NCBI GenBank assembly: GCA_013298025.1
Contig: JAAFJE010000020.1
Location: forward strand, 1-64,000
Length of the DNA: 64,000 nt
DNA from: Cytophagales bacterium
Lineage (GTDB): Bacteria > Bacteroidota > Bacteroidia > Cytophagales > Spirosomataceae
Direction of reading: 5' to 3'
The translations under genes were made by a program, and so were the position numbers. Each line of letters starts with the position of its first letter. The stretch's first letter is position 1. Of this stretch, positions 1 through 9,242 are shown piece by piece. The notes beneath the pieces are model-generated. The model did no database searches. It had not been told where the DNA came from and saw only the letters and a list, made by a program, of their open reading frames with translations.

Positions 1-2
1 AC

Positions 3-131
3 ACGAAATATGAGTCTATTTTTAGAAAGGGATATAGCCTGATTTCTAAACATTGTCAAAAATTAGCACTTTTAATAGAATGGTGCATTGAAAACTATAA
101 CACTAAGAATATTAGACCTAAACCCGTATAA
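3..131 (+). CDS. C-terminal end of an unidentified protein (truncated by window edge)
   Basis: An open frame enters from the left edge and ends at a TAA at 129-131, giving about 42 residues that finish in ENYNTKNIRPKPV. The tail is rich in lysine and asparagine and I recognise no domain in it. It is convergent with the ABC permease that follows on the other strand. It could equally be the end of a transposase or of an ordinary soluble protein; the fragment is too short to decide, and the 87 bp behind it hold no clear terminator. Confidence 0.4.
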   Translation, partial: TKYESIFRKGYSLISKHCQKLALLIEWCIENYNTKNIRPKPV

Positions 132-218
132 AACAATTTTGTCCAGTAATCAGGAAAATTATATACAATTTAGGGCAAAAGCATGATTTTTAAACCCTTA
201 TAAAAGTGAAATTGTTTG

Positions 219-1463
219 CTACTCGTCGGCCAAAGTACTTGAAATATTAATCCGATAAATACCCAATGAAGGAATGGCCGCCGCCAATACCCCAATACCC
301 AATGCAGCGGCAATCATCCAGCCTTCTTCGGTAGCAAGAGCCAACACCGCAAAGTCGTAATGAAAACTTTGCTCTATTTGTTGTGCCATCCAATACATCC
401 CCAACCTACTGATAACCAAGCCTATGATTGTTCCTAAAATACTAATAATCAGTCCTTCTAAAAGCAATAATACAAACAGCTTGGTTCTGCTTGCACCAAG
501 CGAAAGCATGATAGCCATTTCGTATTTGCGTTCTTTGAGGGCATTGTACAACGATACAAAAACACTGATTCCCGACACAATAATAATAACGAGGGCTATC
601 CACTGCAAGGTATCCACGCCTACGCCCATCAAGGCAAAAAGGCGGTTCATTTCAATGGCAGGCGTAGCCGTTTGCATAGAAGAATTTTGGTTGATGCTTC
701 TGGCAATCATCATGCCCATGGCTGGGTTACGATATTTGACCAACATCGCCGTAATTTCGGGGGCTTCCTCTGCCGTTTCGGTTTGGGGCATATCTTCGGT
801 GAGCAATTGCAGCGCCGATGCCCCTTGACTGGGTTTTTCGTCGTCGTGATGCTCGTGCAATTCCCAAATGCTTTCGAGTGGAGTAATCAATACTTGGTCT
901 AGTACCGAATTGTTGCTTTGTAAAATGCCTACAACTTTAAACTTATGGTCGTCGTGGTGATGTCCTTCGCCGTCGTATCCGTGTTGGCTTGCAAAAGAAT
1001 CGCCAACTTTTAGTCCTAAATTACGGGCTACTTTTGCCCCTACCACTATTTCTAAGGCATTTTCAAATGCCTTCCCCGAAGCAAAAGTAGCTTCAAAATG
1101 TTGTAAATATTGTGGCGTTGTACCCACAATGCGGTAGCCTTGGTAGCTATCGCCCAACGAGAGCGGTATGGCTGTTTTGACCATTGGGTTTCGGGTAAAA
1201 CGTTGGGCTTCTGCCAAATTGATATTGCCTGTGGGAGCATCAATTTGATAAACCGTTGCCAAAATGAGTTGTAAAGGACTCCCCTTTGCACCCAATACCA
1301 TGTCGATACCCGCAATATTTCGAGCAAATTTGTCTTCCAATTGTTTGCCTACCGTAAGCAACAAAGCAATAATAGCGACCCCCAACGACATCAGCAATAC
1401 GCTCAGACCACTCGACAAAGGTTTATCTTTGATATTTTTCCAAGAAATATGTAATACATTCAT
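219..1463 (-). CDS. FtsX/MacB-like ABC transporter permease with histidine-rich extracytoplasmic loops
   Basis: Inner-membrane permease of about 414 residues in the LolCDE/MacB superfamily. One membrane segment lies near the N-terminus (about residues 20-40), followed by a large extracytoplasmic domain and three C-terminal segments, the usual FtsX layout. I chose the ATG at 1463, 13 bp after the ATPase stop, because the longer frame overlaps that gene and adds a non-conserved leader. Two clusters rich in His and Asp (GHHHDDH near residue 165 and HEHHDD near residue 204) sit in the extracytoplasmic domain and suggest metal binding. It pairs with the ATPase immediately upstream. The substrate is unknown: lipoprotein release, or a metal-linked function like the zinc-regulated FtsX-type systems of vibrios, are both possible. 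Confidence 0.85.
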   Translation of the reverse strand: MNVLHISWKNIKDKPLSSGLSVLLMSLGVAIIALLLTVGKQLEDKFARNIAGIDMVLGAKGSPLQLILATVYQIDAPTGNINLAEAQRFTRNPMVKTAIPLSLGDSYQGYRIVGTTPQYLQHFEATFASGKAFENALEIVVGAKVARNLGLKVGDSFASQHGYDGEGHHHDDHKFKVVGILQSNNSVLDQVLITPLESIWELHEHHDDEKPSQGASALQLLTEDMPQTETAEEAPEITAMLVKYRNPAMGMMIARSINQNSSMQTATPAIEMNRLFALMGVGVDTLQWIALVIIIVSGISVFVSLYNALKERKYEMAIMLSLGASRTKLFVLLLLEGLIISILGTIIGLVISRLGMYWMAQQIEQSFHYDFAVLALATEEGWMIAAALGIGVLAAAIPSLGIYRINISSTLADE

Positions 1464-1476
1464 GTTGACAAAAAGT

Positions 1477-2118
1477 TTACAAAATGAGATGGTCGGCAAA
1501 AACTTCTTTCAAACGTTGGTCGTGCGTAACCACCACCAAACTAGCCCCAATCTCTTGTGTTTGGGTTTTGAGTAAATTTATCACTTTCAAGCAATTATCG
1601 TCGTCGAGGCTAGAGGTTGGTTCATCGGCCAAAATCAACGAAGGTTTGTTCATCAAAGCCCTCGCAATGCTCACACGCTGTTGTTCTCCTAGCGACAATT
1701 GCGTTGTTTTTTTATGTAAATGTTCTACAAAACCAAGGCTTTCGGCCAAGTGAATGGCTTGTTCTTTTGCTAGTTTTTTTTCGGCTAAATAATTCGCCAA
1801 GAGTAAATTATCTAAAACCGACAAAGCGTGCACAAAATGGGGTTTTTGGTAAATAATGCCCACGTGTGCAGCCCTAAAGCTTGCTGCTTGTGCCGTTGAA
1901 AAACCGCTAATTTCTTGATTATTGATAACAATAGAGCCAGCCGATGGCTTCAAAAGTAAAGCCATCAAATGCAAAAAAGTCGTTTTGCCTTTCCCCGATT
2001 TGCCCAAAATCAGCATGGTTTTAGCGTTTTTACAGGTAAAATCAGGAAACCGAAACTCCTTTGTTGGCACGCCTTTCTGCGAAGGATAAGCAAAGGAAAG
2101 TTGTTGTGTAGCAATCAC
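1477..2118 (-). CDS. LolD/MacB-type ABC transporter ATP-binding protein
   Basis: ATPase subunit of 213 residues that would energise the permease encoded just downstream. It has a Walker A (GKSGKGKT), a Q-loop in IIYQKPHF, the ABC signature as LSLGEQQRVSIARAL, a Walker B (LILADEPTSSLD) and an H-loop (VVVTHD). The length is normal for LolD-like proteins. The frame starts at a GTG at 2118 and no in-frame ATG lies close upstream. A Bacteroidota-type -7 element sits 27 bp further up, so the pair is probably one transcript. The order ATPase then permease with a 13 bp gap supports a single exporter or MacB-like mechanotransducer. Confidence 0.88.
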   Translation of the reverse strand: MIATQQLSFAYPSQKGVPTKEFRFPDFTCKNAKTMLILGKSGKGKTTFLHLMALLLKPSAGSIVINNQEISGFSTAQAASFRAAHVGIIYQKPHFVHALSVLDNLLLANYLAEKKLAKEQAIHLAESLGFVEHLHKKTTQLSLGEQQRVSIARALMNKPSLILADEPTSSLDDDNCLKVINLLKTQTQEIGASLVVVTHDQRLKEVFADHLIL

Positions 2119-2144
2119 AGTTGATGAGTGTTTTGGTTGAAATA

Positions 2145-2152
2145 CAAAGATA
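2145..2152 (-). promoter_or_regulatory. Candidate -7 element for the ABC pair
   Basis: On the minus strand the bases read TATCTTTG, a match to the Bacteroidota -7 consensus TAnnTTTG, 27 bp before the GTG of the ATPase. I do not see a good -33 TTG at the expected distance, so this is only a partial promoter match. Confidence 0.4.
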
Positions 2153-2249
2153 ATGATTGTAAATATTCACCATCATTTGCCTACAAGATTTAATCTAGGC
2201 TTTTTGTACTTTTCTATGACAAGGGAGAAATACCAATATACAAGAAGTG

Positions 2250-2810
2250 TTACTTAAATTGTTGAGGATAAATGGCTTGTTGATATTCGTTCCAATCTTT
2301 ATTTTTGAAATAATTTTCACCAAAATACGTTGCTATTTGATGAAATACCTTTTCATCTTGATAGCCCGGTAAAGGTTGAATAATATTAAATTTTTCGTCG
2401 AGATAAACCATCGTAGGAAAGTGAATTTTTCCTTGCATTAGATACAGGGCAGCTTCGTTATAGCCAACAACCCAAGCATAGCGTTTATCGCCAATGACGA
2501 TGTCGTCTTTGTGTTCGGCATCGAGCTTGACCATATAAAACTTTTCGTTGACATACGCTATCACACGGGGGTCACGAAAAGCCCGATAGTTCATGACTTT
2601 GCACCAACCGCACCAATTGGTATAAATATCAACAATAATTTTGCGTGGCTCTTTCTGAATAGCCCAATACGCCTCTTCGAGCGTCATCCATTTGATTGTG
2701 GGCTTGTCGGGCGAGGGAGCGATTTGTCCTCGAACAGACCCACTGACAAAGCACAATAAAGTAATAACAAGTACTTTAGAAATTTGAGAAACAAACTTAC
2801 GGGCAATCAT
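2250..2810 (-). CDS. Exported thioredoxin-fold protein (WCGWC)
   Basis: Protein of about 186 residues with a signal peptide (charged start, then the hydrophobic VLVITLLCFVSG) and a thioredoxin-like domain. The active site is WCGWC, preceded by VDIYTN and followed by RDPRVIAYVNEKF and VKLDAE, the pattern of the DUF255/thioredoxin_7 group. It should act in the periplasm as a disulfide reductase or isomerase; its partner is unknown. I chose the ATG at 2810 rather than the one at 2840 because the signal peptide begins there. It is separated from the ABC genes by about 130 bp and is probably its own transcript. Confidence 0.85.
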   Translation of the reverse strand: MIARKFVSQISKVLVITLLCFVSGSVRGQIAPSPDKPTIKWMTLEEAYWAIQKEPRKIIVDIYTNWCGWCKVMNYRAFRDPRVIAYVNEKFYMVKLDAEHKDDIVIGDKRYAWVVGYNEAALYLMQGKIHFPTMVYLDEKFNIIQPLPGYQDEKVFHQIATYFGENYFKNKDWNEYQQAIYPQQFK

Positions 2811-2957
2811 TGTACAATAGCGGTTGAATCTATGAGGCAATAGCCTTAGCGAAGATATTTATTCGGAGCTTTTGTGTAAAAGCTATTTTATACCCAAAAC
2901 TTTTCTTCTACTTACTTATGCCTCATAGCTATGAAAAACATTCACAAAGGTAAGGGC

Positions 2958-3914
2958 TTAACTTAGCTTTGCCCCTATTTTTTGAAGTAATTTTAGCGTA
3001 GCCTTGATGCCATCGTCTTCGCTCAATTCGTCGCCTTCATATTCGATACCCACATAGCCTTTAAAGCCTGCTTCTTTTACAATGCTCATCAAACGGAAAT
3101 AGTCCATTTCTCTTTCGTTGCCATCGGCATCAAACACATTGGTTTTGGCACTTACGCCTTTGGCAAAAGGCATAAGTTCTTGTACACCCGTGTAGCGGTC
3201 GTAAGACTCGTGACAAACCCTATAATTGGCGGTATCACGCTTGATACAGAAATTGCCGAAATCGGGCAATGTACCGCAGTTGGGCATATTTACTGATTGA
3301 ATCACTCCTGCTAGCCATTTGCCATTAGACGAATAACTGCCGTGGTTTTCAACAATTACGTTGATTTTCATGGTAGCGGCAAACTCCGATAATTTTGCCA
3401 AGCCATCGGCGGCATTTTTGGCTACTTCTTCGGCTGGGCCTTTGCCACCGGCATTGACACGAATCGTTTTACAACCTAAATATTTGGCGGCTTCTACCCA
3501 TTTTTTATGGTTGTCCACTGTTTGTAAGCGTTTGCTGGCATCGGCATCGCCCATGTCGCCCTCGGCATCGCACATGATGAGGTGGTTTTTTACACCATTG
3601 TCTTTGCAACGCATCAGCAGTTCTTTCAAATATGCCGAATCTTTCCCATTTTCCTTAAAATCTTTGGTTGCCGATTTAAAGCAAGTATTTACATATTCCA
3701 CCACGCCAATGCCAAAATCTTTGCGTGCTTTTACGGGAAAATCTAAGTTGGTCATTTGTCCGCCAAAAATGGCTTTATGCAAAGACCATTCGGCTAAAGA
3801 AATTTCAAAAAACATTTTTTTACTGGCTTCGGTAGCCAATAAATCTAAGGGTTGCAAAGCCATAATGCCCGACGTAGCGGCAACTGTTTTTAAAAACGAA
3901 CGACGTGATGCCAT
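2958..3914 (-). CDS. Tat-exported sugar phosphate isomerase/epimerase family protein
   Basis: Protein of 318 residues in the xylose-isomerase-like TIM-barrel family. It begins with a Tat signal (SRRSFLK, then a short hydrophobic stretch), as is common for the Bacteroidota members placed in the periplasm. Family features are visible: an internal NHG (IVENHGSYSS) and a C-terminal strand with GYVGIEYEGDE, which carry typical metal-binding Glu and His residues. Members act on sugars or sugar-like acids; the substrate here cannot be read from sequence. It stands alone between the thioredoxin gene and the divergent potassium channel gene. Confidence 0.85.
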   Translation of the reverse strand: MASRRSFLKTVAATSGIMALQPLDLLATEASKKMFFEISLAEWSLHKAIFGGQMTNLDFPVKARKDFGIGVVEYVNTCFKSATKDFKENGKDSAYLKELLMRCKDNGVKNHLIMCDAEGDMGDADASKRLQTVDNHKKWVEAAKYLGCKTIRVNAGGKGPAEEVAKNAADGLAKLSEFAATMKINVIVENHGSYSSNGKWLAGVIQSVNMPNCGTLPDFGNFCIKRDTANYRVCHESYDRYTGVQELMPFAKGVSAKTNVFDADGNEREMDYFRLMSIVKEAGFKGYVGIEYEGDELSEDDGIKATLKLLQKIGAKLS

Positions 3915-4062
3915 GAGATGTTTGGATTTTTGGGTTGATTCTGAAGATAAATTTTAAGGGAAGTTATTCAAATTCAAGGAAGAAAAAAAAGGTATTGTAG
4001 GGTAAACCGAAACGATTTGCCCTACAAAAGGTGTTATAGCAACAAAATAAACTACTAGGTAT

Positions 4063-5064
4063 ATGAAATCTTTTCGTCACTATAAAAACGATAAATATTT
4101 ACGAGCAGAAGAAAACAGACGAGAACTAGGCTTTGGCAAACAGGTAAATCCACACGTAAGGCTTGTCAACCGTGATGGCACTTTTAATGTACAACGCATT
4201 GGTGGCTCGTTTTGGGGACGCATCAATTTATTCAACCGCTTGGTGACTTGCTCTTGGAATCAGTTTTTTATGGTCGTCCTGATTTATTTTGTTGTAGTAA
4301 ACATTGTTTTTGCTATCATTTATAATCTTGTTGGGGTCGAACACCTGCAAGGCGTTGATTTGAGTACGCCTTTTACCCGTTTTTGGGATGCGTTCTTTTT
4401 TTCGGCACAAACCATCACGACGGTTGGCTATGGGCATATTGCTCCCAAAGGTTTGCTCATGAGTATTGTTGCCTCAGCCGAATCGCTGTTGGGCTTGATG
4501 GGCTTTGCTATTGCTACGGGCTTGTTGTACGGACGCTTTTCGAGGGCACAAGCCTATATTTTGTATTCCGACAAAGCCGTGATTGCACCTTATTTAGATA
4601 TGACGGCGTTTATGTTTAGAATTGTAAACGAACGCTCGAATCAATTGATTGACCTTGCCGTAGAGGTCAATTTATCTATGCTCGAAATCAACGAACACGG
4701 CAAAACGCACCGTACTTATACCCGTTTGCACTTAGAACGCTCGCAAGTAAATTTCTTTCCGAGTAGCTGGACAATCGTGCATCCTATTACCGATGAAAGT
4801 CCGCTTTTTGGTCTTACCCAAGCCCAGTTGATTGAAAAACAAGCAGAATTTCTTATTCTTGTAAAAGCAACCGAAGATACTTTTAATCAAGCGGTACATG
4901 CACGCACGTCGTATCATGCCAAGGAGGTGGTTTACGGAGCAAAATTTGTGTCGATGTTCCAAGAAATGACCGATGAAGGCGTATTGTACCTTGATTTGAA
5001 TAAATTGTCTGAAACCACAGAAGTGCCTTTGGTCAGTAGCCTTTATCCCGACAGCGATGCCTAA
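4063..5064 (+). CDS. KirBac-type inward-rectifier potassium channel
   Basis: Integral membrane channel of 333 residues. It has an N-terminal amphipathic region, TM1 at about 68-90, a pore helix, the selectivity filter TVGYGH at 120-125 and TM2 at about 132-152. A long C-terminal cytoplasmic domain of immunoglobulin-like fold follows (from about 165), with RLHLERSQVNFFPSSWTIVHPI and DESPLFGLT typical of Kir channels. Two membrane segments plus this cytoplasmic domain separate it from ordinary two-TM K+ channels. It should conduct potassium across the inner membrane. Its stop overlaps an upstream in-frame ATG of the LD-carboxypeptidase gene, so the two may be cotranscribed. Confidence 0.93.
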   Translation: MKSFRHYKNDKYLRAEENRRELGFGKQVNPHVRLVNRDGTFNVQRIGGSFWGRINLFNRLVTCSWNQFFMVVLIYFVVVNIVFAIIYNLVGVEHLQGVDLSTPFTRFWDAFFFSAQTITTVGYGHIAPKGLLMSIVASAESLLGLMGFAIATGLLYGRFSRAQAYILYSDKAVIAPYLDMTAFMFRIVNERSNQLIDLAVEVNLSMLEINEHGKTHRTYTRLHLERSQVNFFPSSWTIVHPITDESPLFGLTQAQLIEKQAEFLILVKATEDTFNQAVHARTSYHAKEVVYGAKFVSMFQEMTDEGVLYLDLNKLSETTEVPLVSSLYPDSDA

Positions 5065-5098
5065 CAATTGCTTCGAAACATTAACGAATACCCATGTC

Positions 5099-6025
5099 AT
5101 GCAACAACCTTCATTTTTACAAAAAGGCGATACCGTTGGCATCATCGCTTTGGCATCTAAAGTAAATTTTGATGATTTAAAACCTGCCATAACCTTATTA
5201 GAAAAGGAGTGGGGGCTACACGTTTGTTTGGGCGAGTCGCTTCAGGGAAGTTTTCATCAATATGCCGCCACCGATGCTGTACGAGCCAATGACTTTCAAA
5301 CCATGCTTGATAATCCACAAATTAAAGCCATATTTTCGGCACGTGGGGGCTACGGCAGTGCTCGGATTATCGACCGCATCGACTTTGCTCGTTTTGTCGA
5401 AACGCCTAAATGGATTATTGGTTTTTCAGACATCACGGCAGTGCTTTGTCACCTTCATACCTTGGGTTTTGAGTCGATTCATGGTGTTATGCCCAAATTA
5501 TTTTTACAAGAAGGTGGTGCCGAAAGCCTCGAAACACTCCGCAAAACGCTGTTTGGACAAAGCCTTTTTTACAAAATTCCTACGCATCCGCTCAATCGAC
5601 AAGGCATTGCTCAGGGGCAACTTTTAGGGGGAAACTTAACGTTATTAGCCCACATACTCGGAAGTAAGTCGGAAGTAGATACCCAAGGAAAAATTTTATT
5701 CATCGAAGACATCGGCGAATACCTCTACGCCATAGACCGCCTTTTGATACAACTCAAACGAGCAGGTAAATTAACTCATTTGGCTGGCTTAATTGTAGGC
5801 TCTTTTTCCGACCTACACGACCACGATACGCCCTATGGAGCAAGTGTCGATGAAATTGTTGCCGAAGCCGTAGCCGACTACGACTATCCAGTTTGCTATG
5901 GCTTTCCGGTAGGGCATGATGCCAACAATTGGGCCTTACCCATTGGGCGAAACGTTCGTTTGCAGGTACAAAGCACAGGCGTAAGCCTTATGGAAGATAA
6001 GCAACTAAGTATCAATGCTGAATAG
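5099..6025 (+). CDS. LD-carboxypeptidase (peptidase S66)
   Basis: Serine carboxypeptidase of about 308 residues of the LdcA/MccF family, which trims the terminal D-Ala from L,D-tetrapeptides during murein recycling; some relatives cleave peptidyl-nucleotide toxins. Family motifs are present: GDTVGIIALAS near the start, FSARGGYGSARIIDRIDF, GFSDIT, QGQLLGGNLTLLAHILG with its strand, and the C-terminal VCYGFPVGHD. I prefer the ATG at 5099, which starts right at the conserved region; the ATG at 5057 would overlap the channel gene by 8 bp and add 14 unconserved residues. It has no signal peptide, so it is cytoplasmic. Confidence 0.9.
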   Translation: MQQPSFLQKGDTVGIIALASKVNFDDLKPAITLLEKEWGLHVCLGESLQGSFHQYAATDAVRANDFQTMLDNPQIKAIFSARGGYGSARIIDRIDFARFVETPKWIIGFSDITAVLCHLHTLGFESIHGVMPKLFLQEGGAESLETLRKTLFGQSLFYKIPTHPLNRQGIAQGQLLGGNLTLLAHILGSKSEVDTQGKILFIEDIGEYLYAIDRLLIQLKRAGKLTHLAGLIVGSFSDLHDHDTPYGASVDEIVAEAVADYDYPVCYGFPVGHDANNWALPIGRNVRLQVQSTGVSLMEDKQLSINAE

Positions 6026-6068
6026 TCCATAAAGAGTTAAGTTTTTTGTTTTCAGTAATCGTGCAAAT

Positions 6069-6135
6069 ATAATTTTGATTAAAAATTATAAGTTTTTGAA
6101 AATCAAAACACTCATTCGTCATTGGCAATTCAAAA
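6069..6135. repeat. Dispersed repeat fragment with AT-rich hairpin
   Basis: The bases at about 6090-6135 resemble 32356-32405, another intergenic spot, over some 45 positions, including an exact CAAAACACTCATTC. Just before it lies an 8 bp perfect hairpin (6069-6076 with 6082-6089). The copy near 32.3 kb sits inside a long inverted repeat; here only part of that structure is visible. It lies in the gap between the LD-carboxypeptidase and comM genes. Confidence 0.45.
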
Positions 6136-6249
6136 CTAGGCTTGGATAATTACTTAAACAACATTTTTACAGAAAAATTAAAGATTGGTGCGTGACTTTT
6201 TGCTAGGTATTTCGTCTAACACCAATGTACTATAGACACTCTTTTTATT

Positions 6250-7788
6250 ATGCTTGCTAAAACTTATGGCAGTGCCGTGCATGGCGTAGATGCCGTGATT
6301 ATTACGGTAGAAGTAAGCGAAGGACAAGGACAAAATATGTTTATTGTGGGCCTGCCCGACGGTGCTGTAAAAGAATCGGCACATCGGGTAGAGTCTGCTA
6401 TCAAACAAGCAGGTTTCTTTTTCCCTCGTACCAAAGTAGTGGTAAACCTTGCCCCTGCTGATATTCGTAAAGAAGGTTCTGCTTATGATTTGCCTATTGC
6501 ACTGGGCATTTTACACGCCTCTGGACAGGCATCTATCGACACACTAGCCTCGTATGTTATCATGGGCGAACTTGCCCTCGACGGCACTTTAAGACCCATT
6601 AAAGGCGTTTTACCTATTGCTATAGAAGCCCGTAAAAAGCAATTCAAAGGCTTTATTCTGCCTGTTGAAAATGCCAAAGAAGCTTCTATTGTCAATAATT
6701 TAGATATTATCGGAGTCAAAAACCTCAAAGAAGCCTTGGGATTTCTTCAAGGAACGCAGTCCATTACGCCTACGACGACCGATACAAGAGATATTTTCTT
6801 GCATGAACAAAACGATTATGATGCCGATTTTTCGCATGTACAAGGACAAGAAAACATCAAAAGAGCCTTAGAAATTGCCGCAGCCGGTGGCCACAATGCC
6901 ATCATGATTGGCCCACCAGGGGCTGGTAAAACCATGCTCGCCAAGCGTTTGCCTTCTATTTTACCACCCTTGACGTTACACGAAGCCTTGGAAACGACCA
7001 AAATTCATTCGGTGGCAGGCAAGCTTGGCACAAGGGCTTCGCTGATTGCCTCAAGACCTTTCCGCTCTCCGCACCATACCATTTCAGATGCCGCCTTGGT
7101 AGGTGGAGGAAGCAATCCTCAACCGGGTGAAATTTCGTTGGCTCATAATGGCGTATTGTTTTTAGATGAATTGCCCGAATTTAAAAAATCGGCTTTAGAG
7201 GTCATGCGACAGCCTTTGGAAGAACGGAAAGTAAGTATTTCGAGGGCGAGATGGGCGGTAGAATTTCCAGCCAATTTTATGCTTATTGCCAGCATGAATC
7301 CTTGTCCTTGTGGCTATTACAACCACCCTGAAAAAGAATGCTCTTGTGGCCCAGGCGTGGTACAAAAGTATTTGAATAAAGTGTCTGGCCCGCTCCTCGA
7401 CCGCATCGATTTGCACGTAGAGGTTACGCCCGTGCATTTCGACCAATTATCTTCTACTCGTAAAACCGAAGCAAGTGCCGATATTCGGGCCAGGGTGATA
7501 CAAGCCCGAAGTATCCAAACAGCACGTTTCAAGGAACATCCGCATATTCATTCCAATGCCATGATGCCTTCGCAAATGGTAAAAGAAATTTGTGTACTCG
7601 AACCCGTGGGCGTGTTGCTCCTGAAAAAAGCGATGGAACGCCTGCAACTATCGGCAAGGGCTTACGACCGTATTTTGCGTGTGGCACGCACTATTGCCGA
7701 CTTGGCCAACACACCAGAAATCAGAACCGAACACATTGCCGAGGCGATTCAGTACAGAAGTCTTGATAGAGAAAATTGGGCGGGCTAA
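6250..7788 (+). CDS. comM: ComM/YifB-family AAA+ ATPase (Mg-chelatase-like)
   Basis: Protein of 512 residues with the full ComM layout: an N-terminal Lon-protease-like domain (ITVEVSEGQGQNMFIVGLPD, then KVVVNLAPADIRKEGSAYDLPIALGIL), a central AAA+ domain with Walker A GPPGAGKTMLAKR and Walker B GVLFLDELPEF, the zinc-binding CPCGYYNHPEKECSCG, and the C-terminal Mg-chelatase domain with SARAYDRILRVARTIADL. In competent bacteria ComM is a hexameric helicase that drives branch migration during natural transformation; homologues are also common in non-competent species. Its stop is only 5 bp from the stop of the convergent rubredoxin gene. Confidence 0.95.
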   Translation: MLAKTYGSAVHGVDAVIITVEVSEGQGQNMFIVGLPDGAVKESAHRVESAIKQAGFFFPRTKVVVNLAPADIRKEGSAYDLPIALGILHASGQASIDTLASYVIMGELALDGTLRPIKGVLPIAIEARKKQFKGFILPVENAKEASIVNNLDIIGVKNLKEALGFLQGTQSITPTTTDTRDIFLHEQNDYDADFSHVQGQENIKRALEIAAAGGHNAIMIGPPGAGKTMLAKRLPSILPPLTLHEALETTKIHSVAGKLGTRASLIASRPFRSPHHTISDAALVGGGSNPQPGEISLAHNGVLFLDELPEFKKSALEVMRQPLEERKVSISRARWAVEFPANFMLIASMNPCPCGYYNHPEKECSCGPGVVQKYLNKVSGPLLDRIDLHVEVTPVHFDQLSSTRKTEASADIRARVIQARSIQTARFKEHPHIHSNAMMPSQMVKEICVLEPVGVLLLKKAMERLQLSARAYDRILRVARTIADLANTPEIRTEHIAEAIQYRSLDRENWAG

Positions 7789-7793
7789 AGGGT

Positions 7794-9242
7794 TTATGCC
7801 AAACTTACTTCTACGGCTTTGAACGTACTTTTGGCACTTTCACAAATCGGACAGCAGTAGTCTTCTGGCAAAGCCGAAAAGCGAATACCAGCCGCAATGC
7901 CATTGAACGAATCGCCGAAACGGTCGTCATATATCGTAAAACACGTTTGGCATTGGTGTACGCCATAGCTGGTAGGCTTTGCCTCTTGGGGCTTCACAGG
8001 CACGGGCTTGCTTGCCAAAAGGGTATGCTGTTGGTAGTAGCGTTTAGATAAACGTTGCAAGATTTCGGCAATATGGGCTTTGTTTAAGCCTTTTTCAAAT
8101 AAATGGAGGGTTCGGGTATTAGGGTTAAAATCGCTGGTATGATAAATGTCATACACACTGCTGAGTCCCCCCAATATTTTTCGTTTCTTTATCACCACCG
8201 AGCCATATACTTCCGACTTGGCACGTGTTTGTATAGCAAAGCATAGCCCAAAGGTTCTTACATCTTCGCCGTCAAATTCTCGTACAATGCGATGTTTCAA
8301 CGCAAGCCCTTCTTCGCATAAATCTTCTACCTGCCAGTTTAATTCGTTGGCCGCATGACGAACATTGATGCCATATTTGCCTAAAAGTTTATCCCAAACG
8401 AGGCGGTCTTGATTGGTGATGTTTTTAATAATCAACGATTTCCAAGGCGTAACACAAATTTGACCGATTTTGGTTTCTAAGGCTATTTGGCACATTTCAA
8501 TCAAAAAATCGATTTCAAATGTTTCGTGTCGGCGATAAATGCCGAGCCAAGTTTTATTGCCATAACGGTTGAAGCCTTCATAATATGGAAGCATAAATTG
8601 GGGCAATTGTACTTCTTCGGTGGCGTTTTGGGCAATGATTTGTCCTTGAGCCATCAACTGCTCGTATAATTGTGCCTCTTGTGCAGGGTTTGGGGTCAAT
8701 AATAAGGCTTCGAGTCGTTTGGCAACTTTGGGAATTTCTAAGGTATAAATCAATATGGGCAAATGATAAAGCCGATTCGATTGCTTATAACGCACATATA
8801 AGTGCCAAAAATTAGGCGTGCTAGATGCAATGAAATTAAGATTTCCTGTAAAAAATGGGGTAAACGATTGTTGATTGTCAGAAATATTGATTTTAAGTTG
8901 AGGATTAAAATCAAATCCGTCGAGAATATCTTTATAAATACCTTCCGAAAGCCATTGCCCCGTCGGAAAAACTTCTTGGGCACAATACGACGAAATGATA
9001 TTGGGGTGTATTTCGCTGTCTATTTCATAAGCAATGCCAAGGCTTGAAAGCTTTTCTTTGAGCAACAACAAACCACTGCCACGCATGGTTTCGGCTTTGA
9101 CCCAAAGGTGCAATTGTTGCCTTGCCCCAAATCGTACTTGTCGCACATCTGCTTTTTTGGCTGCTTGCAAAATGACTTCTAAAGTCCCCGGCGAGACAAT
9201 ACCGCCTATCAAGTTTATCTTCAATAATGAGTAGTCACGCAT
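7794..9242 (-). CDS. Rubredoxin-tailed protein with a nitrite/sulfite-reductase-like fold lacking cluster cysteines
   Basis: Protein of 482 residues. The N-terminus (NLIGGIVSPGTLEVI, RQVRFGARQQLHLWV) matches the ferredoxin-like half domain of nitrite/sulfite reductases. The following LKINISDNQQSF aligns with the spot where active enzymes have ISGCxxxC, but the cysteines that bind siroheme-[4Fe-4S] are missing, and the first pair is reduced to one Cys in SSYCAQE. A second half domain follows. The C-terminus (about 425-475) is a rubredoxin with CQTC and CPIC that should bind one iron. It is therefore likely an electron carrier or assembly partner rather than a reductase. Its place beside the nitrate genes suggests it feeds electrons to them; that is inference. 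Confidence 0.75.
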   Translation of the reverse strand: MRDYSLLKINLIGGIVSPGTLEVILQAAKKADVRQVRFGARQQLHLWVKAETMRGSGLLLLKEKLSSLGIAYEIDSEIHPNIISSYCAQEVFPTGQWLSEGIYKDILDGFDFNPQLKINISDNQQSFTPFFTGNLNFIASSTPNFWHLYVRYKQSNRLYHLPILIYTLEIPKVAKRLEALLLTPNPAQEAQLYEQLMAQGQIIAQNATEEVQLPQFMLPYYEGFNRYGNKTWLGIYRRHETFEIDFLIEMCQIALETKIGQICVTPWKSLIIKNITNQDRLVWDKLLGKYGINVRHAANELNWQVEDLCEEGLALKHRIVREFDGEDVRTFGLCFAIQTRAKSEVYGSVVIKKRKILGGLSSVYDIYHTSDFNPNTRTLHLFEKGLNKAHIAEILQRLSKRYYQQHTLLASKPVPVKPQEAKPTSYGVHQCQTCFTIYDDRFGDSFNGIAAGIRFSALPEDYCCPICESAKSTFKAVEVSLA

